Shown one piece after another: positions 1-7,904 of a stretch of 41,723 bases of DNA (position 1 is its first letter; each line of letters starts with the position of its first letter). The DNA lies in the IMG/VR virus record IMGVR_UViG_3300033388_008586, positions 1-41,723 of that record. The stretch is one strand, 5' to 3'. The DNA is from a virus. A program made the translations under genes and the position numbers. Below the pieces are notes generated by a model. That model saw only the letters and a list, made by a program, of their open reading frames with translations. It ran no database searches and was not told the origin of the DNA.

Positions 1-432
1 GGTGCTGAGACCCCAGCTCAAAAACTCTTTTGGAATACTCGTGTACTCTTGAGCTAAGGCAACGTTGCACAAATAATTCGATCTACCCATCGCCAATGCG
101 TATGAGAAGTCTACAGGAAGCATTTTCTTTAGAGCAGGCAAGTCGACATTGACAAGCTGGTTCTGGAGCGTCTTGTTGCTGGTCACAATGACAGTGCGAC
201 GACCGTTCTCAGCCGCTTGGTAGGCAGCGTTGACCAGGTAGGCGAATGACTTGCCTATCCCGGTGGGAGCCTCCACAATGACTTTCATGTTCTTGTCGTA
301 ACTGCGTTGCCCAGACCTGGGAAGGTAGTCAGGCTTTCCTTTTGCAAGGTGGCCGTCTACGTCGAACGAGTCGGAGACGTAGTTGGAAGGATCAGGCGGA
401 ACAGCGCCGACAATTCGACGATGGTAGGTCAT
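1..432 (-). CDS. DinG/XPD-like ATP-dependent DNA helicase, N-terminal part (cut by window edge)
   Basis: Read leftward from the ATG at 432, the frame stays open to base 1, giving the first 144 residues. A P-loop of the XPD/DinG type, EAPTGIGKSFAYL, lies at residues 54-66, followed by the motif Ia-like stretch VIVTSNKTLQNQL and the segment GRSNYLC, whose Cys matches the first Fe-S ligand of DinG/XPD helicases. These are superfamily 2, 5'-3' DNA helicases used in repair, R-loop removal or replication. The start overlaps the stop of the preceding small gene as ATGA, so the two are probably translationally coupled. The later helicase motifs are outside the window, so subfamily cannot be fixed. 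Confidence 0.85.
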   Translation of the reverse strand, partial: MTYHRRIVGAVPPDPSNYVSDSFDVDGHLAKGKPDYLPRSGQRSYDKNMKVIVEAPTGIGKSFAYLVNAAYQAAENGRRTVIVTSNKTLQNQLVNVDLPALKKMLPVDFSYALAMGRSNYLCNVALAQEYTSIPKEFLSWGLST

Positions 433-641
433 GCGTCTGGATCCCAGCGTTTGCGCCAGGTTACGCAAGCCTGGTCTGCCAACACTGAGCATGTATCGAG
501 TGGGTGACCATGAGATACTGCGGCAGCAAATACTTGTCCCCAAAACATTCTTTCTGGACTAAGTGAAGCTTCAATATTTTCTAGAGCCATCGCTGTTTCT
601 TCCAAAAAACCTACGATAGCTCCACTGTCTGATTTATTCAT
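429..641 (-). CDS. Small protein of unknown function, coupled to the DinG-like helicase
   Basis: A 70-residue acidic-to-neutral protein beginning MNKSDSGAIVGFLEE. A purine-rich ribosome site (AAAGGGAAG) stands just before the ATG, and the stop overlaps the helicase start (ATGA). No family was recognised. It holds two Cys and a Trp-rich C-terminus (TWRKRWDPDA) but no clear metal motif. It lies in an operon of small genes that feeds into the helicase, so a role in DNA metabolism is possible but only from context. Confidence 0.6.
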   Translation of the reverse strand: MNKSDSGAIVGFLEETAMALENIEASLSPERMFWGQVFAAAVSHGHPLDTCSVLADQACVTWRKRWDPDA

Positions 642-651
642 TTTCTTCCCT

Positions 652-1146
652 TTATACTGGCAGTTCGACGTTGACGTGAGCGCTCATTAGCTCATCGTAG
701 GAAAACTTGTTTTTTAGGCAGTCGACGATGTTTATGTAGCGTTCGTCGTCGACTTCTAAAAAGGTATCGTTGTAGAGCACGACGTGACTTGGCACTCGAC
801 AGTGCTTGTGAACAAAGTCGATCCCTTTGATGGTTGGGCGCCAAAAACCTGTTTTTTTGTTTTTGTCTCTGGGTTCAATCAGATCCCAGTGTCGCAGCTT
901 TCCGTAATCACCACCGGCAGCAGCGCTCTCGCGTGCGTGGATCCACTCAACGCCTCGTGACTTGTGCTCCCACGTCCGCACGAGCCAGATGAGCCAGCGG
1001 GCCATAGCAGAGCTGATGGGACGCCGGTAAATCTTCACGTACTGCTTACAGCATGGACAGTGTGTTCCATTTTTCCCATGTATTCGTAGCCAGTCTTTGG
1101 TCTCGGACAGGGGGGTGTCTAGTCCCCCAGAAAAGTATGCTGTCAT
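652..1146 (-). CDS. Phage-type Cys-motif protein with winged-helix-like segment
   Basis: A 164-residue protein starting MTAYFSGGLDTP. This ATG is preferred over earlier in-frame starts because it follows AAAGGGAAAC, the ribosome-site pattern seen before many small genes here. A CPCCKQYVKIYRRPI motif near residues 30-44 looks like a zinc knuckle. It is followed by a basic helical stretch (SSAMARWLIWLVR) and a segment GGDYGKLRHWDLIEP resembling the recognition-helix/wing region of winged-helix proteins. Similar CPxC-plus-helix proteins are common hypotheticals in large phages. A DNA- or RNA-binding role is inferred; no catalytic motif is visible. Confidence 0.75.
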   Translation of the reverse strand: MTAYFSGGLDTPLSETKDWLRIHGKNGTHCPCCKQYVKIYRRPISSAMARWLIWLVRTWEHKSRGVEWIHARESAAAGGDYGKLRHWDLIEPRDKNKKTGFWRPTIKGIDFVHKHCRVPSHVVLYNDTFLEVDDERYINIVDCLKNKFSYDELMSAHVNVELPV

Positions 1147-1163
1147 GTTTCCCTTTATGTTCG

Positions 1164-1373
1164 TTAACTGCTCTTGTTGTGCACTGGGCATTTGTCGTGA
1201 ACCCACCATCCACATCTCATACCATCGCCAAATCTGCCAGCTCCATCAAAGTTGTCGGTGATAGGGCAGCGACAGCCGATAAGCCCGCCTGAGAGAGAGC
1301 CAGGATTTGGGCTCGGGGCCCAGAGGCGCGCTAACACTCGTCGGCAGTTAGTCAGGGGGTTGACGTAAGCCAT
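1164..1373 (-). CDS. Small Cys/His-rich phage protein (CxCPxxDNxxGxG type)
   Basis: About 69 residues starting MAYVNPLTNCRR; a TTG 18 bases upstream is an alternative start, and neither has a strong ribosome site. The core pattern, CRCPITDNFDGAG then WWVHDKCPVH, matches a recurring phage hypothetical family with paired Cys and terminal CPLH-like residues, presumably binding one zinc. It sits between the RHH-like gene and the CPCC protein in the same leftward operon. Function is unknown. Confidence 0.65.
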   Translation of the reverse strand: MAYVNPLTNCRRVLARLWAPSPNPGSLSGGLIGCRCPITDNFDGAGRFGDGMRCGWWVHDKCPVHNKSS

Positions 1374-1401
1374 TCTATGTGGTCGCAACAATGTCCACGG
1401 C

Positions 1402-1590
1402 TTATGTTTCTTTTCGTTTTTCGTACTCGTGTTGAATCAGGGCACGAACGAGTGCGGATTTTGACACGCGGAGATTAGTGGCGAGCCATTCGAGCATTTC
1501 TTCTTCCTCTTTGGAAATGCGAGCCCTGAAGATTATCTCTCTGGCTTTCCCAGTTCCGACAATTTCTAGCAGCCGGTCACTCATCGACAT
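1402..1590 (-). CDS. Ribbon-helix-helix-like DNA-binding protein
   Basis: A 62-residue protein: a basic first strand (AREIIFRARISKEEEEML) followed by two helices (EWLATNLRVSKSALVRALI) and a charged tail. This order, with the LRVSKSALVRAL turn, resembles Arc/MetJ/CopG repressors that bind operators as dimers. The start overlaps the end of the DUF3310 gene; two ATGs (MSMSD) are possible. No toxin-like partner is adjacent, so it is more likely a phage regulator than an antitoxin. Confidence 0.6.
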   Translation of the reverse strand: MSMSDRLLEIVGTGKAREIIFRARISKEEEEMLEWLATNLRVSKSALVRALIQHEYEKRKET

Positions 1591-1789
1591 TCTCCTCTTC
1601 TTTAAGTTTTATAATTTCCCTGTTCACGTACCAGACGGCTTTTTCTAGGTCTTGAATCGGATCACCCTTGTGTTTGTGGCGACACAGGTATCGGAGCACG
1701 GTCCCGATGTTGAAGCTCAGGCCCCAGTCTTCAATGACCTCGATGCATTCGATTTCACCATGGGTGTAGTGAGACGGGTAGTTGACCAT
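1577..1789 (-). CDS. DUF3310 family phage protein
   Basis: A 70-residue protein opening with MVNYPSHYTHGEIECIEVIEDW, the typical start of DUF3310 (VNxPxHY..G.IE.I). A helix-rich remainder follows, RYLCRHKHKGDPIQDLEKAVWYVNREI, which fits the family's 'R(Y/H)..K.....DL.KA.WYL.R.I' pattern. DUF3310 proteins are widespread in tailed phages and often lie near nucleotide-metabolism genes; their activity is not established. The ATG is preceded by AAGAGG. The frame stays open upstream into the GC-rich island, but that extension is not family-like. Confidence 0.85.
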   Translation of the reverse strand: MVNYPSHYTHGEIECIEVIEDWGLSFNIGTVLRYLCRHKHKGDPIQDLEKAVWYVNREIIKLKEEENVDE

Positions 1790-1887
1790 GTCCTCTTTGG
1801 ACGCGAGGTCCGCGATCTCGGCTCGACCGGCTTCATCGGGCGTCCCGTAGTCCTGCCGAGATGCCCCGCGATTGAACGCCGCGCCGC

Positions 1888-2301
1888 TCACCCATCCACC
1901 CGATGCGCCGGGCACATGTTGTCCAGCCGGAGGCAATCGTGGCACTGGCCACACGCGGGGGCGTTGCTCGGTCGACGGTGCCCGAAGAACGGGGCCGCGG
2001 GGCCGGGTTTGGCGACGTTGAGCATCCAGGGCTTCGACGGGTCGAACCCGCTCACCTTCTCGGGGCTCGCAGCGTCGTCCCGCCAGATCGTATTTAGGAA
2101 CGCGAACCAGCCGTTCACGGTGCGGCGAAGCGCGCCCTTGGAGAGCTTCGGGTTGCGCGCGAACACCTCGGGCATTGCGCGGCGTGATGCGCCCACCGGT
2201 TGCGACCCCCGGAGTTGGCACCAGAAGTCCAGCAAAGGCGGCGAGGTCCGCACGTGCCACTGGTTCTCGTGGTAGCGGACGGTGACGATTTGGGCGGTCA
2301 T
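1888..2301 (-). CDS. Unknown protein in GC-rich island, Cys-rich C-terminus
   Basis: A 137-residue protein starting MTAQIVTVRYHENQW, whose ATG overlaps the stop of the exonuclease-like fragment (ATGA). It ends with a CxxCxxC...C segment (CGQCHDCLRLDNMCPAH) suited to metal binding. Composition and codon third positions are much more GC-rich than flanking genes, and the dispersed A/T palindrome of this genome is missing here. That suggests acquisition from a high-GC donor, perhaps the host. No family was recognised. Confidence 0.6.
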   Translation of the reverse strand: MTAQIVTVRYHENQWHVRTSPPLLDFWCQLRGSQPVGASRRAMPEVFARNPKLSKGALRRTVNGWFAFLNTIWRDDAASPEKVSGFDPSKPWMLNVAKPGPAAPFFGHRRPSNAPACGQCHDCLRLDNMCPAHRVDG

Positions 2302-2630
2302 CGGTTGGTTCTTTCGGGTAGGGGGTTGGCAGCTTTCCACGCGGCGAACTCGGTCTCGAACTCGGCGCGGTACTCGTCGATGAGCGCCGCGGCTTCGTGT
2401 GCGTCTTCGGGCAAGGGCTCGGCGCCGTTCTTCTTGGTGATGCGATGGAGCACGGCGAGGGCCAGAAGCGCGTCGCTGGATGCCCGGTGCGCGGTACCGT
2501 TCCGCACGATGCCGAGACGTCGGGCGACACCTTCGAGCGTGTGCCTTCCGGGCTCGCCGTCGGGTGTGCGCTTCCAGAACCTCCCGACCGACTTGAACCG
2601 CACGACCACGAGCGGCTCGGTCAACTTCAC
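2298..2630 (-). pseudogene. DEDDh exonuclease (DnaQ-like), C-terminal remnant
   Basis: The frame from a GTG-like start reads WKRTPDGEPGRHTLEGVARRLGI then TAHRASSDALLALAVLHRI. This matches the third exonuclease motif and closing helices of DnaQ/PolC-epsilon-type 3'-5' exonucleases (AHRALxDA). The N-terminal DxE motif and second Asp motif are absent, and upstream the frame soon meets TAG. It is therefore either a 5'-truncated remnant or a short inactive domain. It belongs to the same GC-rich patch as its downstream neighbour, to which it is coupled by ATGA. Confidence 0.5.
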
Positions 2631-2742
2631 GGAAGATTTCCCTCTGCCGAGCAGGACAAACGTTGGGATGGTTTGGGTGATCTATTTTGCAGGTGTCACA
2701 GTGCCACATTATTCAATCGATACTCCGTTGGACTTGGCGTGG

Positions 2743-2892
2743 CTAATCAAAACCATGCCGAGCGCTAGACAGCTTTCGGGATCCACATTTGCCGCAGGCG
2801 AACCCAACGGTGTCGCCGCGGTCTTTGACGATGACTTCAAGTGGTGGTTTGACGGGGGTCGCTCCGGGGGAAGATTTTCGGTCTGTCATCAT
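2743..2892 (-). CDS. 49-residue protein with CxxC motif, possibly truncated
   Basis: Starts MMTDRKSSPG right at the end of the nuclease-like gene (ATGATGA overlap) and ends with TAG after FACGKCGSRKLSSARHGFD. In the same frame, beyond this TAG and a TGA, lies a second start with MWHCDTCKIDHPNHPNVCP. The two halves together look like a small two-CxxC zinc protein of phage type broken by stops beside the GC-rich island (junction about 2640). It may be a decayed gene at the island edge, or two tiny genes. Confidence 0.4.
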   Translation of the reverse strand: MMTDRKSSPGATPVKPPLEVIVKDRGDTVGFACGKCGSRKLSSARHGFD

Positions 2893-3761
2893 ATAACTGC
2901 GCTTGTTGACGGGTTTCGATCTGATTCCATAACGCTTTTGACATAGGCATCAAAATTAGGACCGAGGACGGCGTGTTGTATTCCAGCTTCCAACAAGCTG
3001 TCTTTGTCCATTTGGTTTATTTGATAGTCAGTAACCAGGATCCAGTTTGGAGAAAACTTGTTTTTCAGATCGTCTTTGCACTTAGAGATTTCATCTTTCC
3101 AAAGTTCAAAGTCGCAACAGCCGAGACAATCGAGGCCCCAAGGGTAATTGTTATTAAACTTGTGGCTTTCAACAAGAGACCCCCATGAGCTGTCGACTGG
3201 CGCACAGCCTTCTTTACGAGGAAGCTTTGTCCATCTCCAGTCATTGGGAATTTCCAAGAATTCTTTGTACAGTCGGAACTGTTTCAGTATTTCACCTACT
3301 GGTGCCTTGGAGATTTTCACCTCTATTGCTAGATAACTAAGATCGCTGACGGTTATTTGGACCGTTCCAGTTTCAGCGTTGAAATTACAAGATCTAATTT
3401 TTCTGGCAATGTGCCTCTTGGTTATCTCTTCCTCACTTGGGTAACTTCTTTCATACTCTTCGTCGTTGTCGAAATTCCGGCATCCAGGCGCATCTGGGAT
3501 GGTGGGTTTGTCAAAAACGTGTAGAAGGGCTACTAGGTCTAAAAACCCTATGGATGTTTTGTATTGACCGTGACCCTTGGTTAGGTGGAACTCCTGAATA
3601 CACTTCGCTTCGGCTACGCCGACACGGTAGACAGACTTGACGAGCCTTTTCATTACCGTGTACTGGGACAAGTATTGGCACGCAAGGTTATGTCGTTGAT
3701 TCTTGCTATCAGGGTCTCTGAAACCCATACGTGTTAACAGTGTATTGTTGATGCTTCTCAC
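2889..3761 (-). CDS. Putative PD-(D/E)xK-fold nuclease-like protein
   Basis: A 290-residue protein with a GTG start overlapping the methyltransferase stop (GTGA). The first half contains SIGFLDLVAL with an Asp after a hydrophobic strand. The middle has YLAIEVKISKAPVGEILKQFRLYKEF, an E-x-K strand followed by a long helix. D...ExK followed by a helix is the core of restriction-endonuclease-fold enzymes. The C-terminal half is Cys-rich (LDCLGCCDF). Lying next to an adenine methyltransferase, it could form a restriction-modification-like or genome-processing pair. This reading is by eye only. Confidence 0.5.
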   Translation of the reverse strand: MRSINNTLLTRMGFRDPDSKNQRHNLACQYLSQYTVMKRLVKSVYRVGVAEAKCIQEFHLTKGHGQYKTSIGFLDLVALLHVFDKPTIPDAPGCRNFDNDEEYERSYPSEEEITKRHIARKIRSCNFNAETGTVQITVSDLSYLAIEVKISKAPVGEILKQFRLYKEFLEIPNDWRWTKLPRKEGCAPVDSSWGSLVESHKFNNNYPWGLDCLGCCDFELWKDEISKCKDDLKNKFSPNWILVTDYQINQMDKDSLLEAGIQHAVLGPNFDAYVKSVMESDRNPSTSAVI

Positions 3762-4459
3762 AGATGTTCCTCCCAGTGCTTGTACAGTTTCCGAACCTCA
3801 AGCTCAGATGCCTTACGAACCTTCGCGTCGGTGTGTGGTAACCATTCCCCGATGAAGCTCGGGGCTCCAACGCTACGAAGGTCCATGTTCCAGAGGTACC
3901 AGGCGTACTCGCAAGAATCCGACTGCGGTTTGCCCTCCTTGTTCAACCTGAAGATGGGTCGGTCAGGTATGAGCAGCGTTCGATTAGGAGGAAGGGTTTT
4001 CCACAAACCGTTTTTTGTGGGACATCGCCCAGCTGAGCCAAGAAAGTTAATTCTCTGCAGAATGCAAACTAGTGGAGCTTTTTTAACGACATCGCGAACG
4101 ATATCTTCTGTGAGCGTGAACGGAGGGTTGGTGGCGATGACATCGCACCGGATCATGTCGGTGTAGTCGGTGCCTATCACCTGTGCCTCTCGCCAATGTA
4201 TCAATGGCTCAGGAGCGCTCAGAGCCCGAAGGTTCTTGAGTCGATCGTGGTAGGCAGTGACAGGCTCACACGCTAGCCAGTTAACTGAACGCGGACCGTA
4301 CTGAATGATCTGCCCAAGCCCGGCGCAGGGCTCCCCCCATGTATCTCCTGGTTTGATAAAACCGTTTTTTGATAGCCACACCACCAACAGGTCGACAACC
4401 CAAGACGGTGTGCCGAATTGTTGGAGTGTGCCGCCCAGAGCAGCTCCCTTTTTACTCAT
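3758..4459 (-). CDS. N6-adenine DNA methyltransferase-like protein
   Basis: A 233-residue protein with the N6-adenine methyltransferase order. A motif X-like QFGTPSWVVDLL sits at residues 14-25, the SAM-binding motif I EPCAGLGQ at 43-50, and the catalytic motif IV NPPF at 111-114 after a hydrophobic strand (CDVIATNPPF). It would transfer a methyl group from SAM to adenine in DNA, for self-protection or regulation; a structural relative acting on RNA cannot be excluded. It is short, with no separate target-recognition domain. It heads a leftward transcription unit with its own upstream region and is coupled to the nuclease-like gene. Confidence 0.75.
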   Translation of the reverse strand: MSKKGAALGGTLQQFGTPSWVVDLLVVWLSKNGFIKPGDTWGEPCAGLGQIIQYGPRSVNWLACEPVTAYHDRLKNLRALSAPEPLIHWREAQVIGTDYTDMIRCDVIATNPPFTLTEDIVRDVVKKAPLVCILQRINFLGSAGRCPTKNGLWKTLPPNRTLLIPDRPIFRLNKEGKPQSDSCEYAWYLWNMDLRSVGAPSFIGEWLPHTDAKVRKASELEVRKLYKHWEEHL

Positions 4460-4460
4460 C

Positions 4461-4500
4461 CTAAGTAGACTAATCTACCCACTACCACAAAGCAATGCCT
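4461..4500 (-). promoter_or_regulatory. Putative leftward promoter with inverted-repeat operator
   Basis: Immediately upstream of the methyltransferase start lies the inverted repeat GTAGA-CTAA-TCTAC (4465-4478), embedded in an A/T-rich stretch that on the leftward strand reads TTGCTT...TAGATT, a weak -35/-10-like pair. It follows two terminator-like hairpins, so a new promoter is expected here. The repeat overlapping the -10 region would suit a repressor site. The start point is not determined. Confidence 0.4.
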
Positions 4501-4560
4501 ATTGTTACCCGGTTCTGTGGCAACGGTTTCGTGGCAACAACTCCATGACCACGTCAGCTG

Positions 4561-4607
4561 ACAAAAGAAAAAGGGCCCGAGCCACCTCTCACAGCGCATC
4601 GGACCCT
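4561..4607 (-). terminator. Rho-independent terminator (leftward)
   Basis: On the minus strand a 9-bp stem (AGGGTCCGA / TCGGGCCCT, one G-U pair) is followed directly by TTTTTCTTTT. Its loop is about 18 nt. Together with the hairpin at 4644-4683 it isolates the lysis-like block upstream from the methyltransferase unit downstream. Confidence 0.65.
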
Positions 4608-4643
4608 CATGGATACCAAGATGAAGATACACCAATTTGGGGC

Positions 4644-4683
4644 AAAAAAAAAGGGCCCTGATGCTTTAATCGGGGCCCTTTTT
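4644..4683 (-). terminator. Bidirectional GC-stem terminator after the lytic transglycosylase gene
   Basis: AAAAAGGGCCC and GGGCCCTTTTT flank a 14-nt loop, giving a strong stem with A/T runs on both sides, so it should work in either direction. It lies about 45 bases beyond the stop of the leftward lytic transglycosylase gene. Confidence 0.75.
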
Positions 4684-4727
4684 GGTCAGGTGCTAGGAAA
4701 GTTTCTAGCAGCTTATGTATTCCAAGT

Positions 4728-5534
4728 TTACTTGGTGAGTAGCGATACTTTCTGCGGCTCGTTTTTGGCCAGCTTCTTTTTAGCCAGCTCGTTTTTGGGC
4801 TTTACCTTGATAATCAAGTGAGAAACCTTTTTTGGAGCCACAGCTGAGCTAGTCACTCGTTGAATGAGCTTCCAACGTTTGCGGCTGACTCGACGACCAA
4901 CTTCTGAGCTGCAGGTGCCAGCTCCGACTACTGCCAGGCGTTCTTCGATTGGGAGATGTCGACAGGATCCGAACGACCCTCGCAAGTCGACCAGACCTCG
5001 CCAGAGCAGCTTTTTGCGGTCTTTCCAGAACGGAGCCTGTCGAGATTTGTGGATCCACACTTGCAGCAGTCCCACGGCACGACCACCGTCACACCTAGAC
5101 CAGTAGGCGCCTTTGTGGTAGCAGGGACCGAAGTCAGCATCAGGGCTCAGGCTAGACTCTCCTATGGCCATGCCTAGCATGAACCCAGCGGTGCGCAGAC
5201 GGTTGAAGCCAGGAATTGTTTTTGACTTCTCGTGAAACGCCACCCAGTAGATGTCATGGGCAATGTCGCGGTAGCGAGCTTCGCGCTCGACTTCGGTCTC
5301 GTGAGAATGCGGACCCGTTGGAGGGTGCCAGGCCCATTTGGGCGGCGCCGCTCGCATAGCGAGCTTGAACAGCCACTCCTCGACGACGTTCGGCTTGTGC
5401 GGAGTTCTGGGCTCGATCGTACGTTGAGTACGAACCTTGAGCTGCTTGGACTGCGCGGGCTTAGATTGGGCGGAAGAAGGTGCCGAGATAGACAGCGCGA
5501 GCGCCGCTGTCAGCAACATTGTGAAATACTTCAT
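4728..5534 (-). CDS. Secreted lytic-transglycosylase-like protein
   Basis: A 268-residue protein with a Sec-type signal peptide (MKYF then hydrophobic TMLLTAALALSISAPSSA, likely cleavage near residue 22). The core, GMAIGESSLSPDADFGPC at 121-138 followed by GRAVGLLQVW at 151-160, matches the soluble lytic transglycosylase/lysozyme fold: catalytic Glu126 in 'ES' and the 'G..LQ' strand. The enzyme would cut peptidoglycan in the periplasm. The Lys-rich C-terminus (KPKNELAKKKLAKNE) may bind wall polymers. It lies beside a membrane protein and a PG-binding endolysin, suggesting a lysis or entry role. Confidence 0.7.
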   Translation of the reverse strand: MKYFTMLLTAALALSISAPSSAQSKPAQSKQLKVRTQRTIEPRTPHKPNVVEEWLFKLAMRAAPPKWAWHPPTGPHSHETEVEREARYRDIAHDIYWVAFHEKSKTIPGFNRLRTAGFMLGMAIGESSLSPDADFGPCYHKGAYWSRCDGGRAVGLLQVWIHKSRQAPFWKDRKKLLWRGLVDLRGSFGSCRHLPIEERLAVVGAGTCSSEVGRRVSRKRWKLIQRVTSSAVAPKKVSHLIIKVKPKNELAKKKLAKNEPQKVSLLTK

Positions 5535-5613
5535 AGATACAGGCTCCTGATTTGAGTCAGGCAGCCTATATCTAGACCAGTTAGGCAGTCAAGAAGTACA
5601 CGATTAACGCGAT

Positions 5614-6219
5614 CTACTCTTCCTTAGAATCTTCCTTAGAATCTTTTTTTGACAGGTCGCTGATTACGATCGCGGGGGAGTCGTCTTCGTCTTCGTCTTC
5701 GTCACTGGTTTCCGTAGACTTGTCTGAAGAGGCTTTCGTCTCTGACTTGTTGTTAGAATCGTTTTCTTTTTTCTCTTCTTCTTTTTCGTCACCAGGTTTT
5801 TCTTCGCTTTCTTCGTTTTCTTTGGCCTTCACCTCACTGGCCAATGACGCGATGGTTTTTCCGGCATCGATCAGCTCTTTGGCGTTCTCTGGCTTGCGAG
5901 AGGCGCCGAACAGTGCATTTATGAGCCATGCGGTCGGAACCTTGCCGAACACTGGCATGAGCACGCGCGACAGCGCGGGCTTGAGCAATGTGCGCCCTAA
6001 TAGGGCTAACGCGGAGGCTGCTCCGCCAAGCTTTGCCACGGCGCTGAACTCAGGCAGGCCATTGGCTGCAAGGGCGAGCGAGGAGAAGGCAAGCGCGAAC
6101 GCCAAACCGACTGACACGAAGGGCAGGGAGTCCTTGGGCAGTTTGCGGCGCAGCAGGCGGGTGATGACAAATGCGCCGGTGCCGACCGCGGCGGCGCTGG
6201 TGGTAATTGATAGATCCAT
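5614..6219 (-). CDS. Membrane protein with long acidic tail, holin-like candidate
   Basis: A 201-residue protein. The first half carries two or three hydrophobic segments (about residues 6-22, 32-52 and 60-78). The second half is a highly charged, low-complexity tail rich in E, K, D and S. Position between a secreted lytic transglycosylase and a PG-binding enzyme suggests a holin or membrane scaffold for lysis, but the long acidic tail is unusual for a holin. No family was recognised. Confidence 0.6.
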   Translation of the reverse strand: MDLSITTSAAAVGTGAFVITRLLRRKLPKDSLPFVSVGLAFALAFSSLALAANGLPEFSAVAKLGGAASALALLGRTLLKPALSRVLMPVFGKVPTAWLINALFGASRKPENAKELIDAGKTIASLASEVKAKENEESEEKPGDEKEEEKKENDSNNKSETKASSDKSTETSDEDEDEDDSPAIVISDLSKKDSKEDSKEE

Positions 6220-6324
6220 GGTCAGGTCAAGCTCTACGTGGAATTACGATCTCATGGAATGTGGCCATAGAAAACTTATATCAGGGTTTCCGTAGCAATT
6301 CCAGCCGTCAACTGGTGGGAGAAA

Positions 6325-6699
6325 TTACTTTTTGGTGCTTCGTCGCTTGCGACTCTTTTCTTGCGAACCAAAGGAGCTAGAGCTTGTCGTTGCGGGGACT
6401 GGTTCTGGAGCTGGTGCTGATGGGACAAAAGCGACGGGTTTTGACGTTGTCTCTGGTTCCGGGTCTGGCGCTTTCTCTACAACCTTTGCTGCAACTTTTT
6501 CCAGCTCTTTCAACATCGTGCTAAGGTCGTGACTTGCATCAGCCAGTGATTTGACGTTGCTGATGTTCACTTTTCTCTTGAGTGAAACAGGCGTAGCAAC
6601 TCCGGATTCAGAAAGAAGTTTTTGTACACCAGGAGATAGTGGAAGGCTGACAGAGCCAGCCTTAAATAGATCGAGCAGTTCTTTTATTGAATTAGACAT
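6325..6699 (-). CDS. Small unknown protein with Pro/Glu-rich linker and basic tail
   Basis: A 124-residue protein. The N-terminal helical part (SIKELLDLFKAGSVSLPLSPGVQKLL) is followed by a helix with coiled-coil character (LSTMLKELEKVAAKVVEKA), a Pro/Ala/Thr-rich linker and the basic end KSRKRRSTKK. This architecture suits a small adaptor or structural protein. The function is unknown; it lies in the lysis-like block. Confidence 0.6.
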   Translation of the reverse strand: MSNSIKELLDLFKAGSVSLPLSPGVQKLLSESGVATPVSLKRKVNISNVKSLADASHDLSTMLKELEKVAAKVVEKAPDPEPETTSKPVAFVPSAPAPEPVPATTSSSSFGSQEKSRKRRSTKK

Positions 6700-6737
6700 T
6701 GGTCTTCCTTCAGGTTGTTCAACACGGAATATTCTAC

Positions 6738-7904
6738 CTACGTCTCTAGGACGTTTGCAAGCACGTCGAGCTTAGTGGTTGCAGTCATGTTTTTTTGCTC
6801 ATCTTCGCTCAGCTTATCCCAGGCGTCCCGAACGCCCAGTAGAACAAGTTTTGTGTTCTTCCCGATGCCTCCATCGACCTCCAAATGGCAGAGTCTTTGC
6901 ATTGATTCTACTGCGGAACGGGTCTTTTCCCCATAGATACCATCTACGCCATCCTGATTTGGGCCAGAAGGTCCAAGCTCAAAGAATAGCATGTGTCGCA
7001 GAATGAATTGCGCCTCTTCGACAGACAGGCTGCCGCCAGCATCCCAGTCTTGAAGCTCTTCAGCGAAGTCGGGTAAGTCAAAAGAAAAATGTTTCTCCAT
7101 CGCGGGTCGGATTGCGTTCCAGCGGTGTCGATACAGGGATATTTTTGGGCCAAAGGTAAGGTTGCTGAACACGTGGATGAGCCATGGCTTAGTCCATCGT
7201 TTTTCCTTCCAGCTGTCGTCGGCGACCCAAGAGTATTTTGCAGCCCAGCTGGGGTTGTTGATGCAGTAGGAAAGAAGCCCAGCCACCAGGCATCGACCGA
7301 TATCAGTATCAGGCGCTTCGTCTACCAGAGTTTTTGCGTGTTTGAAGGCGTAGAGCCTCACTCGGCGGCTTAGCCATTCTCGTTGTGCAAAGAAGCCGGA
7401 AGGATCGCTCATCACGTTGATGATTGATGCTGCCATACCTTTTGCGTAGGTCTTACTGGCCGGATCCCAATTGTCTTTTTTGCCTGAGCTATGTAGCCAA
7501 AACAGCTGGGTTTGTTCTTGTTCTCGATCGACGAATCCTCGTTTGTCTATGAAACGAAATCTCCAGCGACCTTTTAGGTCTTTGGCGAAGTTGAATCCAT
7601 GGTTGGACCCAAAGTCGTCTAGTGGTTTCATGACGGACGATCCAACTGAAGTTTTCAGATGTCCCAGCAGGGCGCTGGCCGAGTATTGCCCGCGCTCGCA
7701 TACTTGAATCGGGCTTATGGTGCAGCGGCAGCTGTCGTAGCCGTTGTACGCATCGTGGTAGCGCCCCTCGGTGTGGCTGATGACATCCATGATGATGTCG
7801 GTCTCAGTTGGATTTTCTGGCAAAACAAACTTTGCTTGTCCGCGCCAGAAGGGTCCACGCCAGTTCTTGTATCGTCCCCAGCCTACTTGTTCAGGTTTGA
7901 TCAT
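6738..7904 (-). CDS. Modular endolysin-like muramidase with C-terminal peptidoglycan-binding domain
   Basis: A 388-residue protein. Near the N-terminus, VISHTEGRYHDAYNGYDSC with a downstream PIQVCERGQ resembles phage lysozyme-like catalytic cores, with a candidate catalytic Glu in HTEG. The C-terminus contains DGIYGEKTRSAVESMQ, the 'DGxxGxxTxxAVxxFQ' pattern of PG_binding_1 domains. It has no signal peptide, so it would need a holin or act from the virion. Its start overlaps the preceding gene (ATGA). Confidence 0.7.
   Translation of the reverse strand: MIKPEQVGWGRYKNWRGPFWRGQAKFVLPENPTETDIIMDVISHTEGRYHDAYNGYDSCRCTISPIQVCERGQYSASALLGHLKTSVGSSVMKPLDDFGSNHGFNFAKDLKGRWRFRFIDKRGFVDREQEQTQLFWLHSSGKKDNWDPASKTYAKGMAASIINVMSDPSGFFAQREWLSRRVRLYAFKHAKTLVDEAPDTDIGRCLVAGLLSYCINNPSWAAKYSWVADDSWKEKRWTKPWLIHVFSNLTFGPKISLYRHRWNAIRPAMEKHFSFDLPDFAEELQDWDAGGSLSVEEAQFILRHMLFFELGPSGPNQDGVDGIYGEKTRSAVESMQRLCHLEVDGGIGKNTKLVLLGVRDAWDKLSEDEQKNMTATTKLDVLANVLET

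Noticed and set aside
1402-1590. Toxin-antitoxin pair based on the RHH-like protein
   Set aside because: The neighbour upstream is DUF3310 and the one downstream a Cys-rich phage protein; no toxin family seen.
2200-2946. Long rightward ORF through the GC-rich island (248 residues)
   Set aside because: It is antisense to the coupled leftward frames, has no ribosome site and reads as low-complexity; high GC commonly leaves long shadow frames.
5720-6295. Rightward 191-residue Ser/Phe-rich ORF
   Set aside because: Antisense of the acidic tail and membrane helices of the leftward membrane protein.
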